From NCBI RefSeq assembly GCF_003369915.1, contig NC_046673.1, positions 21,443,718 through 21,507,717 of the forward strand: a stretch of 64,000 nt of DNA, read 5' to 3'. The DNA comes from Drosophila miranda. Its lineage: Eukaryota; Arthropoda; Insecta; Diptera; Drosophilidae. Positions 47,734-59,800 of this stretch are shown in pieces; the stretch's first letter is position 1; each line of letters begins with the position of its first letter. Under the pieces are notes generated by a model. It was not told the origin of the DNA. It saw only the letters and a list, made by a program, of their open reading frames with translations, and made no database searches. Position numbers and translations under genes: made by a program.

Positions 47734-50700
47734 AGGGAATGACCAACGATGCTTCCACTACGCTTTAGCCAAGACACGAACCAGCTAAATTGAATAAAGC
47801 TATTTGTTGAAGAAAAACTTTTTGAGAGCGCACAGCTTTGGGTCCCAGGAGCTTTATCCCCCACAGACACCTGTACGATGTGAGCTTTTGGCGCCTCTTT
47901 CTCTCGCTGCAGCAGAGCAGAGCACAGCAGAGACGGCGCTGCTCGCACCATTTATCATTTGCCTAAATGATCGCTACCTCCTCCGCTAATACTGATGCCG
48001 GGTGCCCACGCGCTATGTAGTGTGCTCCCCCTCTCACACACGTACCCCTCTGGGAGGCACTCTCCCTTTCCTATTCCCTCTGCCGCCTTCACGCACCTGC
48101 CTGCCTGTCGCCATCGCAATCGTCGTCGCCGCCTGGCGGCATGCGATCTGTGTCTAACGGGGCTTTTCAGTCTCCTCGCGATGCTCTTCCGTTGATCTTC
48201 ACGTGCGCTGGCGACGTCGTTTCCTTTCCTCTCGTTTCGCTTCTACTGCTCTCTCTTTCTGTTATCTCTACGGGTGTGTGTGTGTGTGTTTTTTTTTAAT
48301 GAAAATTAAATATGAATAAAAAATGGAAATTTTAAAATGCAACTATACCTTAAAAGAAGTATTTGTTTTTAAAGAAATTACCTCTAAGACAAAAAATTAC
48401 TGATTGATAAAACTGATATCAAAAAGATAAAAAACAAACAAAATTTAGAAGAACAATTAAGAAACATTTATTCCATACCAATAACTCTTTCGACTTTTAA
48501 AATTAACATGATTATAGTAAACAACTTAAATAACAATAAGAAAAAAATGTTAAAGACAATTTTGAAAAATCTGCATTATGATCCAAAACTATATTCAAGT
48601 AGATTAAATCGAAAAATATCAATACATTGCAATACAAAATAAATAAACATTTAATGCACTTAAATTAAATCAATTAAATTTTCCCAATATAATTCAAATA
48701 ATATAAAAACGGATTTAAATTTCAGATTTTTTTTTCGATTCAGATCAATGAACAGGTGGCAGCAATAACATCAATTAAATGTCCATTCATTAATACCTTT
48801 TCATTTCCCTGAATTTTTCCATTAGTTTTTCCAATTTTTTTTAGAACAAAATATTGATATATATTTTTTTGTTTGCGAGTGACAAAGAATGCCCCATGGC
48901 GCGACTGCCAAACAAGTTTAATTTGTTTTTTTTTTCTGCCACATACTTGTGTGCCTCATGTGGGGCACATTTCTTCTACCACTTCTCCTCATTATTGTTG
49001 TGATATGTTTCGTTTTATTTTGTTTCGCTTAGAAATATTTGCGTTTGTTTCACGGAAAATAGTGAAAAATCGTGTGTTGACAAATTACTCGTACCATTTG
49101 CAAAACATATGTACAGAAATAAAATATGGAAAATTTCAAATGAAATTACAGCGAAGGCGTATAAATATTTGAATAATTTAATTAACCCTCAATGACAGGC
49201 GAATGGCCGGACCAAGAAATAAAATTACTAATATAAACAATCAGCCGAAAAATCAACACGAAATTCACCCAAAAATCAACTCTATTACGAGGAACAGGTA
49301 GGTGAACAGAACACATATTTTGATATCTATTTTAGATATATGCAAAATGATATTTTCGATCTTAATAAGAGTATCCCCAAATATTTGAATGATTTTCGGT
49401 AGAGAGCAGATCAAATATACTCGATACTCACAATCGAAAGCAATTGTTTTGCCCGCCACCGTTCAAGTGACACACTTGAGCAGAATTCTGAAGAGATCAT
49501 TTAGGAACCCCTAAAGACACATATATGTATATATATATTTATATATATATACCTATACTCTTGTTTGTATGGTTTACCTTCTACTTACATACATATATAC
49601 AGGTATACTCGCACTCGCAGTGGGACTGCGACTGCCACTGCCACTGCCATAGCCACTGCCAGCGGGGCACTCGTATATGATCCAGGGCCAAAAAACGAGT
49701 GGCATTTTTTCAGTATTTCCGCTACATTTGCATAGTCCACGAACAATTTGAGAGACGACTCAATATAGAACAGAGGACCAGAAGAGCAGCAGAGCAGCAG
49801 AGGCAGGGTGAACAAGGGGTTTACAGGGCAATCAAAGATGATTAAAATATTGAACGAAGTAGCATTACCATTTCACATTTCCATTTCAATTCAAAAGCCG
49901 CGACGACAAATCAAATCGTTTACCCAAAAAAAAAATACAGAAAAAAAGAAGGTGAATTTTCACACAAATACGAGTAATGTGTGTGGAACTTTGATCAAGA
50001 AATAGAACCCAACATGAAGCTGGGAATAGGCCGGGTGATCACATTCTCAAGCCACGAGCTCGAACTCAATTAGCATTCGAGGCGGCGCAAAGTGGAGACA
50101 GGGAGAGCCCTGGATGGATGACAGACACCCACCCTCTGCTCAGGGGCAAGCTAATCCCGCATCTAATAAATCTAATCATCATTCTCCACCGACTCGTCTC
50201 AGGTTCACAATTGAATAATTGAACAATCTGCCGAATGAAGAAGGTCTATTCCATTGCGAGAGAGCGCGGTGCGGCGTATGCCACATGTTGTACCAGATGA
50301 GAGATCCCGGGAATCGAGAAGCGATGATCTGCGAAAAGTTAAATTTTATTAAGTCAAGTAGATTTTTAAACATAATATACCAAGAAATGATTATCGTTAT
50401 AGCCAAAGAAAAGGTGGCTATATCTGCAATGTTTCATTGTTTATTGTTTATATTCCAAATTTATGTATGATCTATTGAGCACATCAATTTCATGAAGTTG
50501 CAATACCAGATAGTTCCAAGAGTTGGAAAATCTACAGAAGAAAAAACATCTAAGAATCAAACTATCCTCTAGATCTTGTTCAACAATTAATCATGTCATG
50601 ATCCTCAGCAATCATGATTATAATTGAGTGCATGATCATGAATACGAAAAAATCAAACTGCCAAAGTTTGCCAAACTAGATCGATGAGAGAACAGAAGAA

Positions 50701-52243
50701 TTTCTTAGAGCTCTCTACTTGAAGTGATTTGTCTTCGCCATGATCATCGTAGATCTCTTTCCCTCTGTATCCCACCTATGTATATGGACACTATACACTA
50801 TCCGCGCCACCCCTTGAGAGAAGCTGATGACGCGACCTTGAATCAAAATAGATTTTTATGCGCAACATTTATATTTATTTCATTTATTTTTCCCTCTTTG
50901 GCCGAGCCAGCGCCGCACGATCGTCGCACGATCGCCGCACGTCACCAAATGCCAAGCAATATTTGAATATTTTTCCTCTGAATTTGTCTCTCTCTCTCAA
51001 AGAGAATCGCTTGGCCAAGAATGCAGCCGGAGATAACATCATCTTTGAATTCAAGTGGAAATGCATTTTTATTTCGCATTTGCATACCAGATTCAAATTT
51101 AATTGAAATTGAAAGAGTGGTGTCCGGGGCGCTCGAGTACGATGCCAGATGAACTGCTCAACGATTTGCTGAATGGTGCTCATTTTTCCCTAAACCAAAT
51201 CAAATTTGTATGCAGGCCTTTCTGTTGTGTGATTGAAAAAATCCATCTGGGGGAAGCGCTTGTAAAACATGGAAAATTCAAGCCAACATTCAGCAACGCT
51301 TCATTCGTGAATTTTACATAGAATTTCAATCGAAAGGTAGCGTTGCCTCATACCCCCATTCCCCTCGGGAAATCCGTCTGAAAAATCCATCAAAATCCCA
51401 ATCAAATTCAACGCATGTTCAAGATCGACTCTGGACTTTGACTATTGATTGGGCTTCAGTTTTAGATTTTTACTTTGAGAGTCCCTTGGGCTTAGCGTAT
51501 CGAAAACCACTCATTCATCTAGACTGAACATTCATCTAAAGCGCTGACAATTTAGTAAGTCATTCAGTCATTTTCATAGATATGGATAGCATAAAGAACC
51601 AGGTTTCCTCACTCTATCTCTCTCTCACAGAGTAGCTTAGCAGTACAAGGAATACACTTTGTGGTCTATCCAAATAAAGCTTCCAAAATTAACCTGAAGC
51701 TAAAAGTGAGAGTTATGGAGATCTAAAACTATCTTTCCGAATGCTTCTAATGAAAATTCAAATGAAATATAATCAAAATCGAATCAAATTTCTCATAAAT
51801 GTTAACCCTACAAATTGGTAGTGCCATTGGCTTTTGACATTTCCTAAATCAATATCTCTGGAAGACGACAGATTTCCGGACATTCCGGAGGCACCAAGCA
51901 CAGATGTTCAACGGCAAAGATGGGACAAATAAGATAGCTAAAGAGCAGCTAAAAAAGAGAGAAAAATAGAAAATGCAATTAAGAGTGGGTCATATTATTT
52001 ATGTAGTACTACTTTGTTATTCTCGTTTAAAAATATAATGCCAAAGACAACACAAGCAAAATGCAAAGCTAAAAGATTTTCACAGAAGCAGGAATATCGA
52101 GAGGCGAAGCAGATACACGAATACACAGATACACAAACAGAGGGGGGGGCAAATCGAAGATACAAACTAATAATTCTAAGAAAAACAGAACAACAGAAAG
52201 GCCAAAAAGCGAAGGAAAGAAAAAGGAAAACAACGACAAGCAA
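47734..52243. other. Long stretch without recognised genes
   Basis: The first 500 bp hold the E1 alpha paralog 3' end and a GC-richer TC-rich patch (47880-48270) that could be a promoter. The rest is AT-rich and lacks coding-like frames. (TA)n-like sequence lies around 49525-49560, and an A/G-rich possible leader leads into 52244. Confidence 0.4.
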
Positions 52244-52282
52244 ATGACAGAAAATATCAAATCAAATGCATTTAAATGGCAG
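52244..52282 (+). CDS. Candidate first coding exon of a gene extending right (weak)
   Basis: An A-rich leader-like stretch (52050-52240) precedes ACAAGCAAATGACAG, a good fly start context. The frame reads MTENIKSNAFKWQ and ends exactly at CAG|GTGAGC, a strong donor, in phase 0. If real, the next exon lies beyond a long intron, perhaps outside the window, which would explain the empty 52-64 kb. Unspliced, the frame stops after a few more codons. I do not recognise the peptide. Too short to be sure. Confidence 0.3.
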
Positions 52283-55200
52283 GTGAGCCGGTGCCTCCGG
52301 GCCTCCGTGGAGACCCTCTCCTCCACCCCACTGTGACAGTGACAGCAGGAAAGGATGCGAAGGGGTTGGTGCCAGAGCGGAAGCTGCTGGCCGAAAGATC
52401 CATTAGTATTGTGGACTGAATCAGCCAGCAGTCGTCTAATGACGAACCATCCCTCCCAAAAACCAAAATAGACCAGAGAGCTTCAAGGAGCAGGGGAGCC
52501 GGGCAGCACACTTTTGACACCTCAATGTCGTTCGAGTATCTCTTAAGTGGAACCTGGGGGCTTGAGGTATCTTAGGGAATTACCATACCATACCACAGCA
52601 GAAATGAGTCAAACGAATCAAAGCAAGAGGAAAAGATTTCCCAAGAATTTAGATGTCAATTAAGCAGATCATACGGACACACATGACATGGTCCCAAAGG
52701 CAAAAGAGACCAGATCAATCTACGATATTTTGGCGGAATCTCTAACCCATGAATATTGATATTTCTAAAGAATTAACAAACTCAAGAGGAGGCTCTTCCT
52801 TAATATTAATGATGAAGCCAATGAAGATGTTATATTGATTGGAAACGGAATCGATTCCTTTGCCAAAACGACATAGATACAGTAAATAAAACTCTCATTT
52901 GCCCCCCGTCATACCCCTCTAATAGAACCACCCCAAAAGAACCCATCCAACGGACAACCGAATGTAAAAGAAATTTCCCGATGCACGTCACGTAATCTCT
53001 GTGAATATCAAATTACCGGCGATAAAAATTGCAAAAATTGAAATGCAATAAGGCACTAAACATTAAATAATTGACATGTCCATTGGCGATGGGGCAAACA
53101 AGTTGCATATCAAATTAAATGCGAGGCCCAATCCCTCTATCCTACCATTTGGGCAAAACAAGTAGAGAGGGTATACGTTCGTTCGATATGGACTCATATT
53201 TGTGCGTAGACACGTTGGAGCACGTGCGAGGCTTAAAAACGGACAATCGTTGTATATGAAAATCAAAATCAAAATTAAAATGAAGCACAATTTATGCACG
53301 CGACATGGCCATGCCACCCAAAACACATCACTTGATCGCCCACACAGATCTACTCGTAATCGGAAGGGGGGGACGCTAAAACGCAGCATTAATTGATTAA
53401 TTATGCAAATTTAATTATCAAATTTAATTGTCAGGCTGAAAGAACAATATCAAAACTCTGTAGCATCCTATAAGGGTATTGGAGGGACCCTGCGTGAAGA
53501 CCCCTTTGGAATACCCTCACCCATCTAGAGTGATACCGAAGATATCTCTAAAAAATATCCTACAAATGATCTCTACTATGCGATCGGATCATGCTGGAGC
53601 AATGCTCTTTTGGGTCTGTGATAAACGTTTCCCTCACATACATCATCAGAGTTTTTGGTTTCCTCATTGGTGATTGAATCGATGGTAAAGAAAGGCTAAC
53701 CAAACCCAAGTACAAATTCTCATAATTGAATAGATCTTGGTCTTTTCTTTCTGGCTTGAAAGATATTCCCGAAAGCCAAACACAACGGTTTAATACATCA
53801 TATTTCCAATGAACTCTGAAATATTCTGATATTGATTTATGAATGAACAGAGATCGCTCCTCGATCGCTCTTCGACCGCTCTTCGATCGCTCTTCGTTTT
53901 CTCATTAAAACTGAATGTTTACGCGTGGTGTGTTGTGCGTCTGGCCAATTGTTAGGGTATTTGTCGGATTTATTGCGTAAGCGTATAAAAAAGTGGATAG
54001 AACAAACAAAGAAACGAATAAAAGAGCGCTCGGCGTAACGAAAATGTTTGCCCAAAGCCGTCAGACAATTAAATATGAGCAAACACAGCACCAGGAACCA
54101 GGCAGGAGACAGGAGGCTGTAGACAGGAGGCATCAGGCATCATATACATACATACACATAGCGTACACCCCCACGTACTAATTAAGTGGCCAGCAGTGTG
54201 TGCCATGTCCTGCGTCCACCTGTGCGTATACGTAATTAATTCCATTATAATCTCTTACGCATAATAAAACAAACAGAGGAGCGGCTCGAGTGGGGACGGA
54301 CGGGACTGCTGTTGGGTAGCGGTGCGACATCAGCAATCATAAAACATTCTCCTTGCGGCTGGCTGGATGGTTCAGTATCCTCCAGTATCCACGGAGTAAA
54401 CCAATGCCAATGCCCGCATCGCGAACGCCAGAGCCCAGCGGCTTCTGCAATTAATTGACACTGAATTCATTTTACCGCCTCCGCATTCGTCCGTTCTGCT
54501 CGCTGTTCTCGGTTCTCGGTTTTCGTTCTCATTTCCATTTCCATTGGATTAAATTTCATAAATTTGTCGTTTGCCTTTTTTTTGTTTTTTTTTTTTTTTT
54601 TGGGCCCCTGGTCGCATACGGCGTATACGTAATTTGTTTATGTCGCATGCGAGAATAAAAAGGCGAATAATATGCGTATGAAAAGCGAATTTCCCTGCTT
54701 AACTGGCTCTAAAAATATACGCGGGAAAGCAACACGAGGGTATGGTAGGCCTTGACATGGAGAAGGAAAGGCAGCATCAAAAGTCATGTTAATCGAGACA
54801 TGATCGTTTTGCATCCGAATAAGCTAGCTGCCACAGAAAGGAATGCAAGTAGGATAAGAAAACCCTTTTTGTTAAGGCCAAAACTCATGAATATTGATCG
54901 ACCCGTTTAGCCATCATTGGAACAAGATTATGTTCACCAGAAAGGGTATCAAATGCTGCGACTGTTCTCTGTACTCTTCCTTCCTTCCCTGTTAATACTG
55001 TTTTCTTCCATCAACAGCACCCCATCCACCCTTTGAAGTCATCATCTCCTGTTGCCACCTTAGCCGATGAAAGCTTACAAATATTTGCGATTCGTGTTTA
55101 TTATTTATTTTTTGTTCGCCTGTTTTTCCTCGTGTCTTGCTGACTTTTCTTTTCTTTTCCTTTATATTTTTTTTTTGTTCTTTTCTTTTGGCATTTTTAT

Positions 55201-56124
55201 GAGCTACATCAAAAATTGTTTTTCTTGTTTCGTTCGTTTTGCCTCGTGTTTTCTTTTGTTTATAAACAAAACGCCCAATTGACTGCTAGCCAAATGATGG
55301 CTAAATAATAATAAAAGCAGAACCAGCAGCAGCAGCAGTAATCTCCATGGTAGCCACGGAGTATGTGGGAGTACAAGGGGGCTGTACACATTTGTGAATG
55401 TGGGCACATCGGCAAATAAATATCATTTTTTTAAATATACAAATTTAAAAGGGGGAAACTGATTGTCACTGGTGCGAATATATATTTATGCAACTGTAAT
55501 TAAATTTATGGTTGATATTTTTCGACTATTTTGGAGGATATTTGTTGGTCCACCCTGCAATTATTCTATAGAACATCTTAAAAATTTTTCTATATCAATG
55601 TTGAATAAAATCTGTGATGTATAGGTATCAATTTTATCGTCATATGATCATCAGCATTAGTTTCATCCCAAAAACATGTCTCAAGATGTCTCCTTCGATT
55701 CTTGAGAATACTCACCAATCAACCAAATGTTTGATGTATCAAAGGAAAGATGAAAATATAGTAAAACCAGTCGAAAAGCGACACTCTAGTACCAAAAACC
55801 CAAAGGTAATCCCCCTTTGGGTGCAAGATCAGGGTCCCGATACCTATAGATTAACTTTTTTTGTTATGAATATAATAAAACGCAAAATTTAGTTATTTTG
55901 TTCAGCCTTGTTCTTAATTGCACTTCCGTAAAAAAGTTTCGAAACTGGAATTCCATGATGCGTAATCCATTGACTTTATCGACGAATCAAATCCACATTT
56001 TGCAGAATACTAACCGGAAACAAGGCTGATTGAAGGTACATATGTATATTTAAAACCATTTTTTTGGGGAAATTTTGACGATGATATTTAAATTAATTAA
56101 TTGGAATGGAAAATAGAAAAGTAT
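52283..56124. other. AT-rich region, possible long intron
   Basis: No long coding frame. At 52284-52420 a plus-strand frame (EPVPPGLRGDPLLH to SISIVD, then stop) has fly-like codons but no clear acceptor before it. A poly-T run is at 54570-54600. Otherwise no recognisable structure. Confidence 0.35.
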
Positions 56125-56416
56125 TATCTGCAGAAGGAGTACAGTGATAAGTTGAGCCGGAAAAGAATTGAGGTCTGGAAACTCACTTGAGCATTGGCCC
56201 TAAACAGGGCTTGAATATGGCTTTAAGGACAATCAATCCAGTCATTGCTGTGGCCACTGGACGCAGACACTTGCGTAAAGTGTGGAGTATGGTTTCCAGT
56301 TCCTTTTTCTCCTTCTTTGACTCATCGTCAGTTTCAGACTTCAGGACATAAAATATCTGAAACTTTGTGAAGGTGATTAAACCACAAGCCAATATCTTGT
56401 TGGCCAACATCTCCAT
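56125..56416 (-). CDS. Candidate 77-aa membrane protein, unrecognised
   Basis: ATG at 56416. The frame runs to a donor AA|GTGAGT (56187/56186); an acceptor TTCTGCAG (ending 56128) lies 59 bp on, a normal fly intron length. The spliced frame ends AAA TAA; the unspliced frame ends AAG TGA, so both give the same 77-aa protein ending GPMLK. Sequence features: a hydrophobic N-terminal helix (NKILACGLITFTKFQIFYVL), a charged middle (SETDDESKKEKKELE), and a second hydrophobic stretch (VATAMTGLIVLKAIF). Two membrane spans with a charged loop is a reasonable reading. No known family comes to mind. It could be nested in an intron of a gene on the other strand, or be chance. Confidence 0.4.
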
Positions 56417-56579
56417 TTGTAGAAAGGATAGAGATCCTCTTCTGTTAGACGCAAATGTTCACAATGTTTTACGGGTTGACGAGTTCTATGTTTGAATATT
56501 GGATGTTTCTATATTTGAATAGGAAGGGGTATCTCTGGGCCTACTAGTTTTCCTAAATTGATATCTCTGAATCTCTATT

Positions 56580-56807
56580 GTGCGGTTACGAATCGTAAAA
56601 TTTTCGGTTAAACGAAGTATCATTAGCCTACTGTTTGTTTTTATTGGATCAATAACCTTTAGCGTCTTCTACAAATCGTATAATAGCTGTAGCCCGAAAC
56701 ATAGATGGATTTACCATAGGATGAGTAACGAGGAAAACCAATATGTTGCAATGAGCACGAGATACGAAACTCTCGACAGGCATGGAATTCGGAGAGTGTC
56801 TGCCTAG
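56580..56807 (+). other. ORF remnant with a signal-anchor-like segment (no ATG)
   Basis: Frame without a 5' ATG (an in-frame TGA lies at 56568). It encodes a basic start, a hydrophobic segment (IISLLFVFIGSITFSVFY) and a short polar tail. It resembles the N-terminus of a type II membrane protein such as a glycosyltransferase, but it lacks a start codon and stops early. It could be a broken gene copy or chance. Confidence 0.2.
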
Positions 56808-59800
56808 AAATACTAAGTTCTTTGTCCCAGACCAAAGCAATGTCCCGAGGTAATGTCCCAAACGAATTTAAAAAAAAATCGGGTGCCCCCCCCCCCACCA
56901 ACAAATTAAATCCATTAATAATCATCAGCAAAGAAAACGAAACTAAAACAAGAACAACGGCAAGACGAACAAGCAAATAAAGTGAATAAAATAATAATAA
57001 AAACCTTTTAGCATATCCATGGCAATCCCCCAAGCTAATGAGGCAAGCGGGCGTGCGGCATGGGGTGGCCGACTCCGACTCGGGGAATCCCCCTCTACTC
57101 AGGGCACTGCTTTCAGCCAAAATAACAGACAACAATGTTGCCAGCTTGTTTTAGTTTTTGTTTCCATCTTTTTGTTGGGTTTGGGGCAACGGGGGCAGTA
57201 ATGCTGCTGCTGCTGCTGCTGCTCGTGGTGGTGGTGCGGGGTGTGGCAAGGTCTGCGACGAGGGGATCGTGGAACATGTGCAACAATGTTTTTATTTTGG
57301 CTGAGCTTATTTTTAGTTACTTTTTTGCTGCTGCCGACGCTGAGCGAAAGAGAAATAACTTTCTAAATAAACGCAGCGCATTTAGCAACAATGGAGGCGC
57401 CCCCTCCTCCCCCCCACCTTGAAGTACAGCTGGCAAGAAAGAAAGTATATCTTTCGTTTGATACCCATTGATGGTAAATCGGCTGGAATATACATAGTGC
57501 TCCGTCCTGGCGAAAAGCCACATTAGACATTTTCGCCCCTGTGTTTCATACAAGAAGGGTATAAGTAATGCTCCAATAAAGTTCTCATAATTATCCATCA
57601 ATGTACAAAATAGTGCTAAAATGCTTAAAAACTGTAGAACTACTTTGGCAGTGCAAAAACCATCATACTTTCTCGCAAGGGTATCCTGTATCCTGCAAAC
57701 ATCCTTAGCAAACGCAACAGAAATAGCTGGAAACACACACATGCATACACATACATATGTATATGTAGGTATGTATGTCTTGTACGTATAAACACTTTCC
57801 GCTTTTGCTGTCTGCGCATTTTCGTGACGCTTTACTTTTTTCGATACCCCATCGCAGGCGGGTATATACATTTTGGCCTCGAATTTGGTTGTTCTTCTCC
57901 TCTGTGTATCATTGGAATGGTAGAAAATATATATCCTGTAGGTAACATCAACAAGGGATTGCATATGCATAGAATGTATAGAAATTCGATTATGGCCATA
58001 TGGCATTCGACTTTCTAACTGACTAACAGCGGACACAGAGATAGTCCTATGGGAAAAGCATGCGGCTCTGCGGCAGAGATAATCGATTTTTATACTTTTC
58101 AGAACCAATTTTGCTGGACTGAAAGCCGAGAGATGTGTCTGGCTGCTTCTGGAACGTACACCGAAGGGTATCCGGTGTATCGGTGACTGGTGGAGTGTCG
58201 GTGTTTTCCTAGTGTTTCCACGAGTATTTGTATTTTTTTTGCGCTCGTCGCGTGGCAAAGTTTTCCTCCTTGCAGCATTTTCATTTTATTGCCGCGCAGA
58301 TTAGAGTTGCACAATTGTTAAATTTTCATTCCAATTGTTCTCCTTCTGCGTGTCCTCCTTGCTGCTGTTGTTGGCCGCGTTTTTGGTTTTAATTTCTTTT
58401 GGGGGAAAGTTTGCGGCTCGTTGAGCGAATGGCCCTGACAAAAACGCCCTCCGTCCTGAGGCTGTCCAACTAATTGACGGAACGAAGGAGAGCTTCGCCA
58501 AAGAAACGGCAACGGCAATGGCAATGGCAATGGCAATGGAATGAAAATGATAATGCTAATGCTAAATAAATAAATGCTTGGCTAACCATCCGACAACAGC
58601 CGCACAAAATTGTGAATAATGTCTTTTACTAATCGAATTAATTCAACTGCAAATGCACTTGTTGGAAGCTGGCTCCAAATTTACGAATTGGATTTCTCCT
58701 TTGTTGGATTTTAATTTGGGGTTTTATTGTTGGATTTTTGCTTTCATTGTACACAGCTAGAGGGCGTGGCCCTGAACTACGAGTTCAAGGAATAGGTTCA
58801 AGGCGAAGCAGTGCAATATTTATAGACGGATGGACTTTATAAGAAGAGATAGAGATCGGAGGCAGGGATGAAACAGTGAAAGTAAAAGTAAATACTTGTT
58901 CAATAAAGACATTCAATAGATTAGCGATCCCATACCCCCCATACCATCCGGCCACACAATCTAGCATCTGCATCTTAGCAGAATCTTATCTTTTGAAACG
59001 ATTAACAAAGACTTAAAAGACCTAAAACAAGACTTCATTAGCCTCTTTTGGTGACGAAAAACCACTCAACATTTTGTATTGATAACTCCCAGATGTCATC
59101 AGGTGTTATTCGATGTTTATCCTTTACCCAGTAAGGACAGTAAGCAGCTCCGGACGAACGACTGTCGGGCTTCGGCGCATCGATTTCGATCTAGACTCTA
59201 GATCCGTGATCAGCTATGTTTGACAAAAGAATTCAGTCTTCAAATTATAGTACCTTAAAGAAGCACTCATTGCTCTTTCTTTATATCGGATTGTTGTTGG
59301 ACTGAATCGGAATTACTTACACAGTATATCCGTAGCTTGTATATTCGAAAATGTTGCCTTTTTAGCATTGCAAACCTTTTAACAAAATCATCGCGCTTTC
59401 TAAAAGAATCTGTCGTAAGCAGTTTCATTTGATTGCTATATACATACTATATACACAGACGTATATATCAAGTTAATGTTCCACACACACACACAGGGAG
59501 AGAGGGGGGGGGGGGGGGGGGTGGAGTGGCACGATGCTTTTGATATACATAAGTGCGGGGATTCGTTCTACACTATGATGCAACACATATCATTTGCATG
59601 TTTGTGCGATGCTCGTTTTTTGCGCTGCTGATTTTCTCCTTTGGTCCTGTCTGTGGGCGGAGAAAGGGAGAGGGAGTGCAAGGGCCGTGCACGATTGAAG
59701 ATTGAGAGAGAGCGCAAAGCGCAAAGCGCAGCGCGTGGTGAAATGCAAGCGAATTTGCATAGAAAATAGACAGTTTGGAAAATTGCATTCCATGTTGATA

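Noticed and set aside
57317-58258. 313-codon minus-strand ORF
   Set aside because: Low-complexity, crosses AT-rich and repeat-like DNA, no motif and irregular codon use; long by chance in this region.
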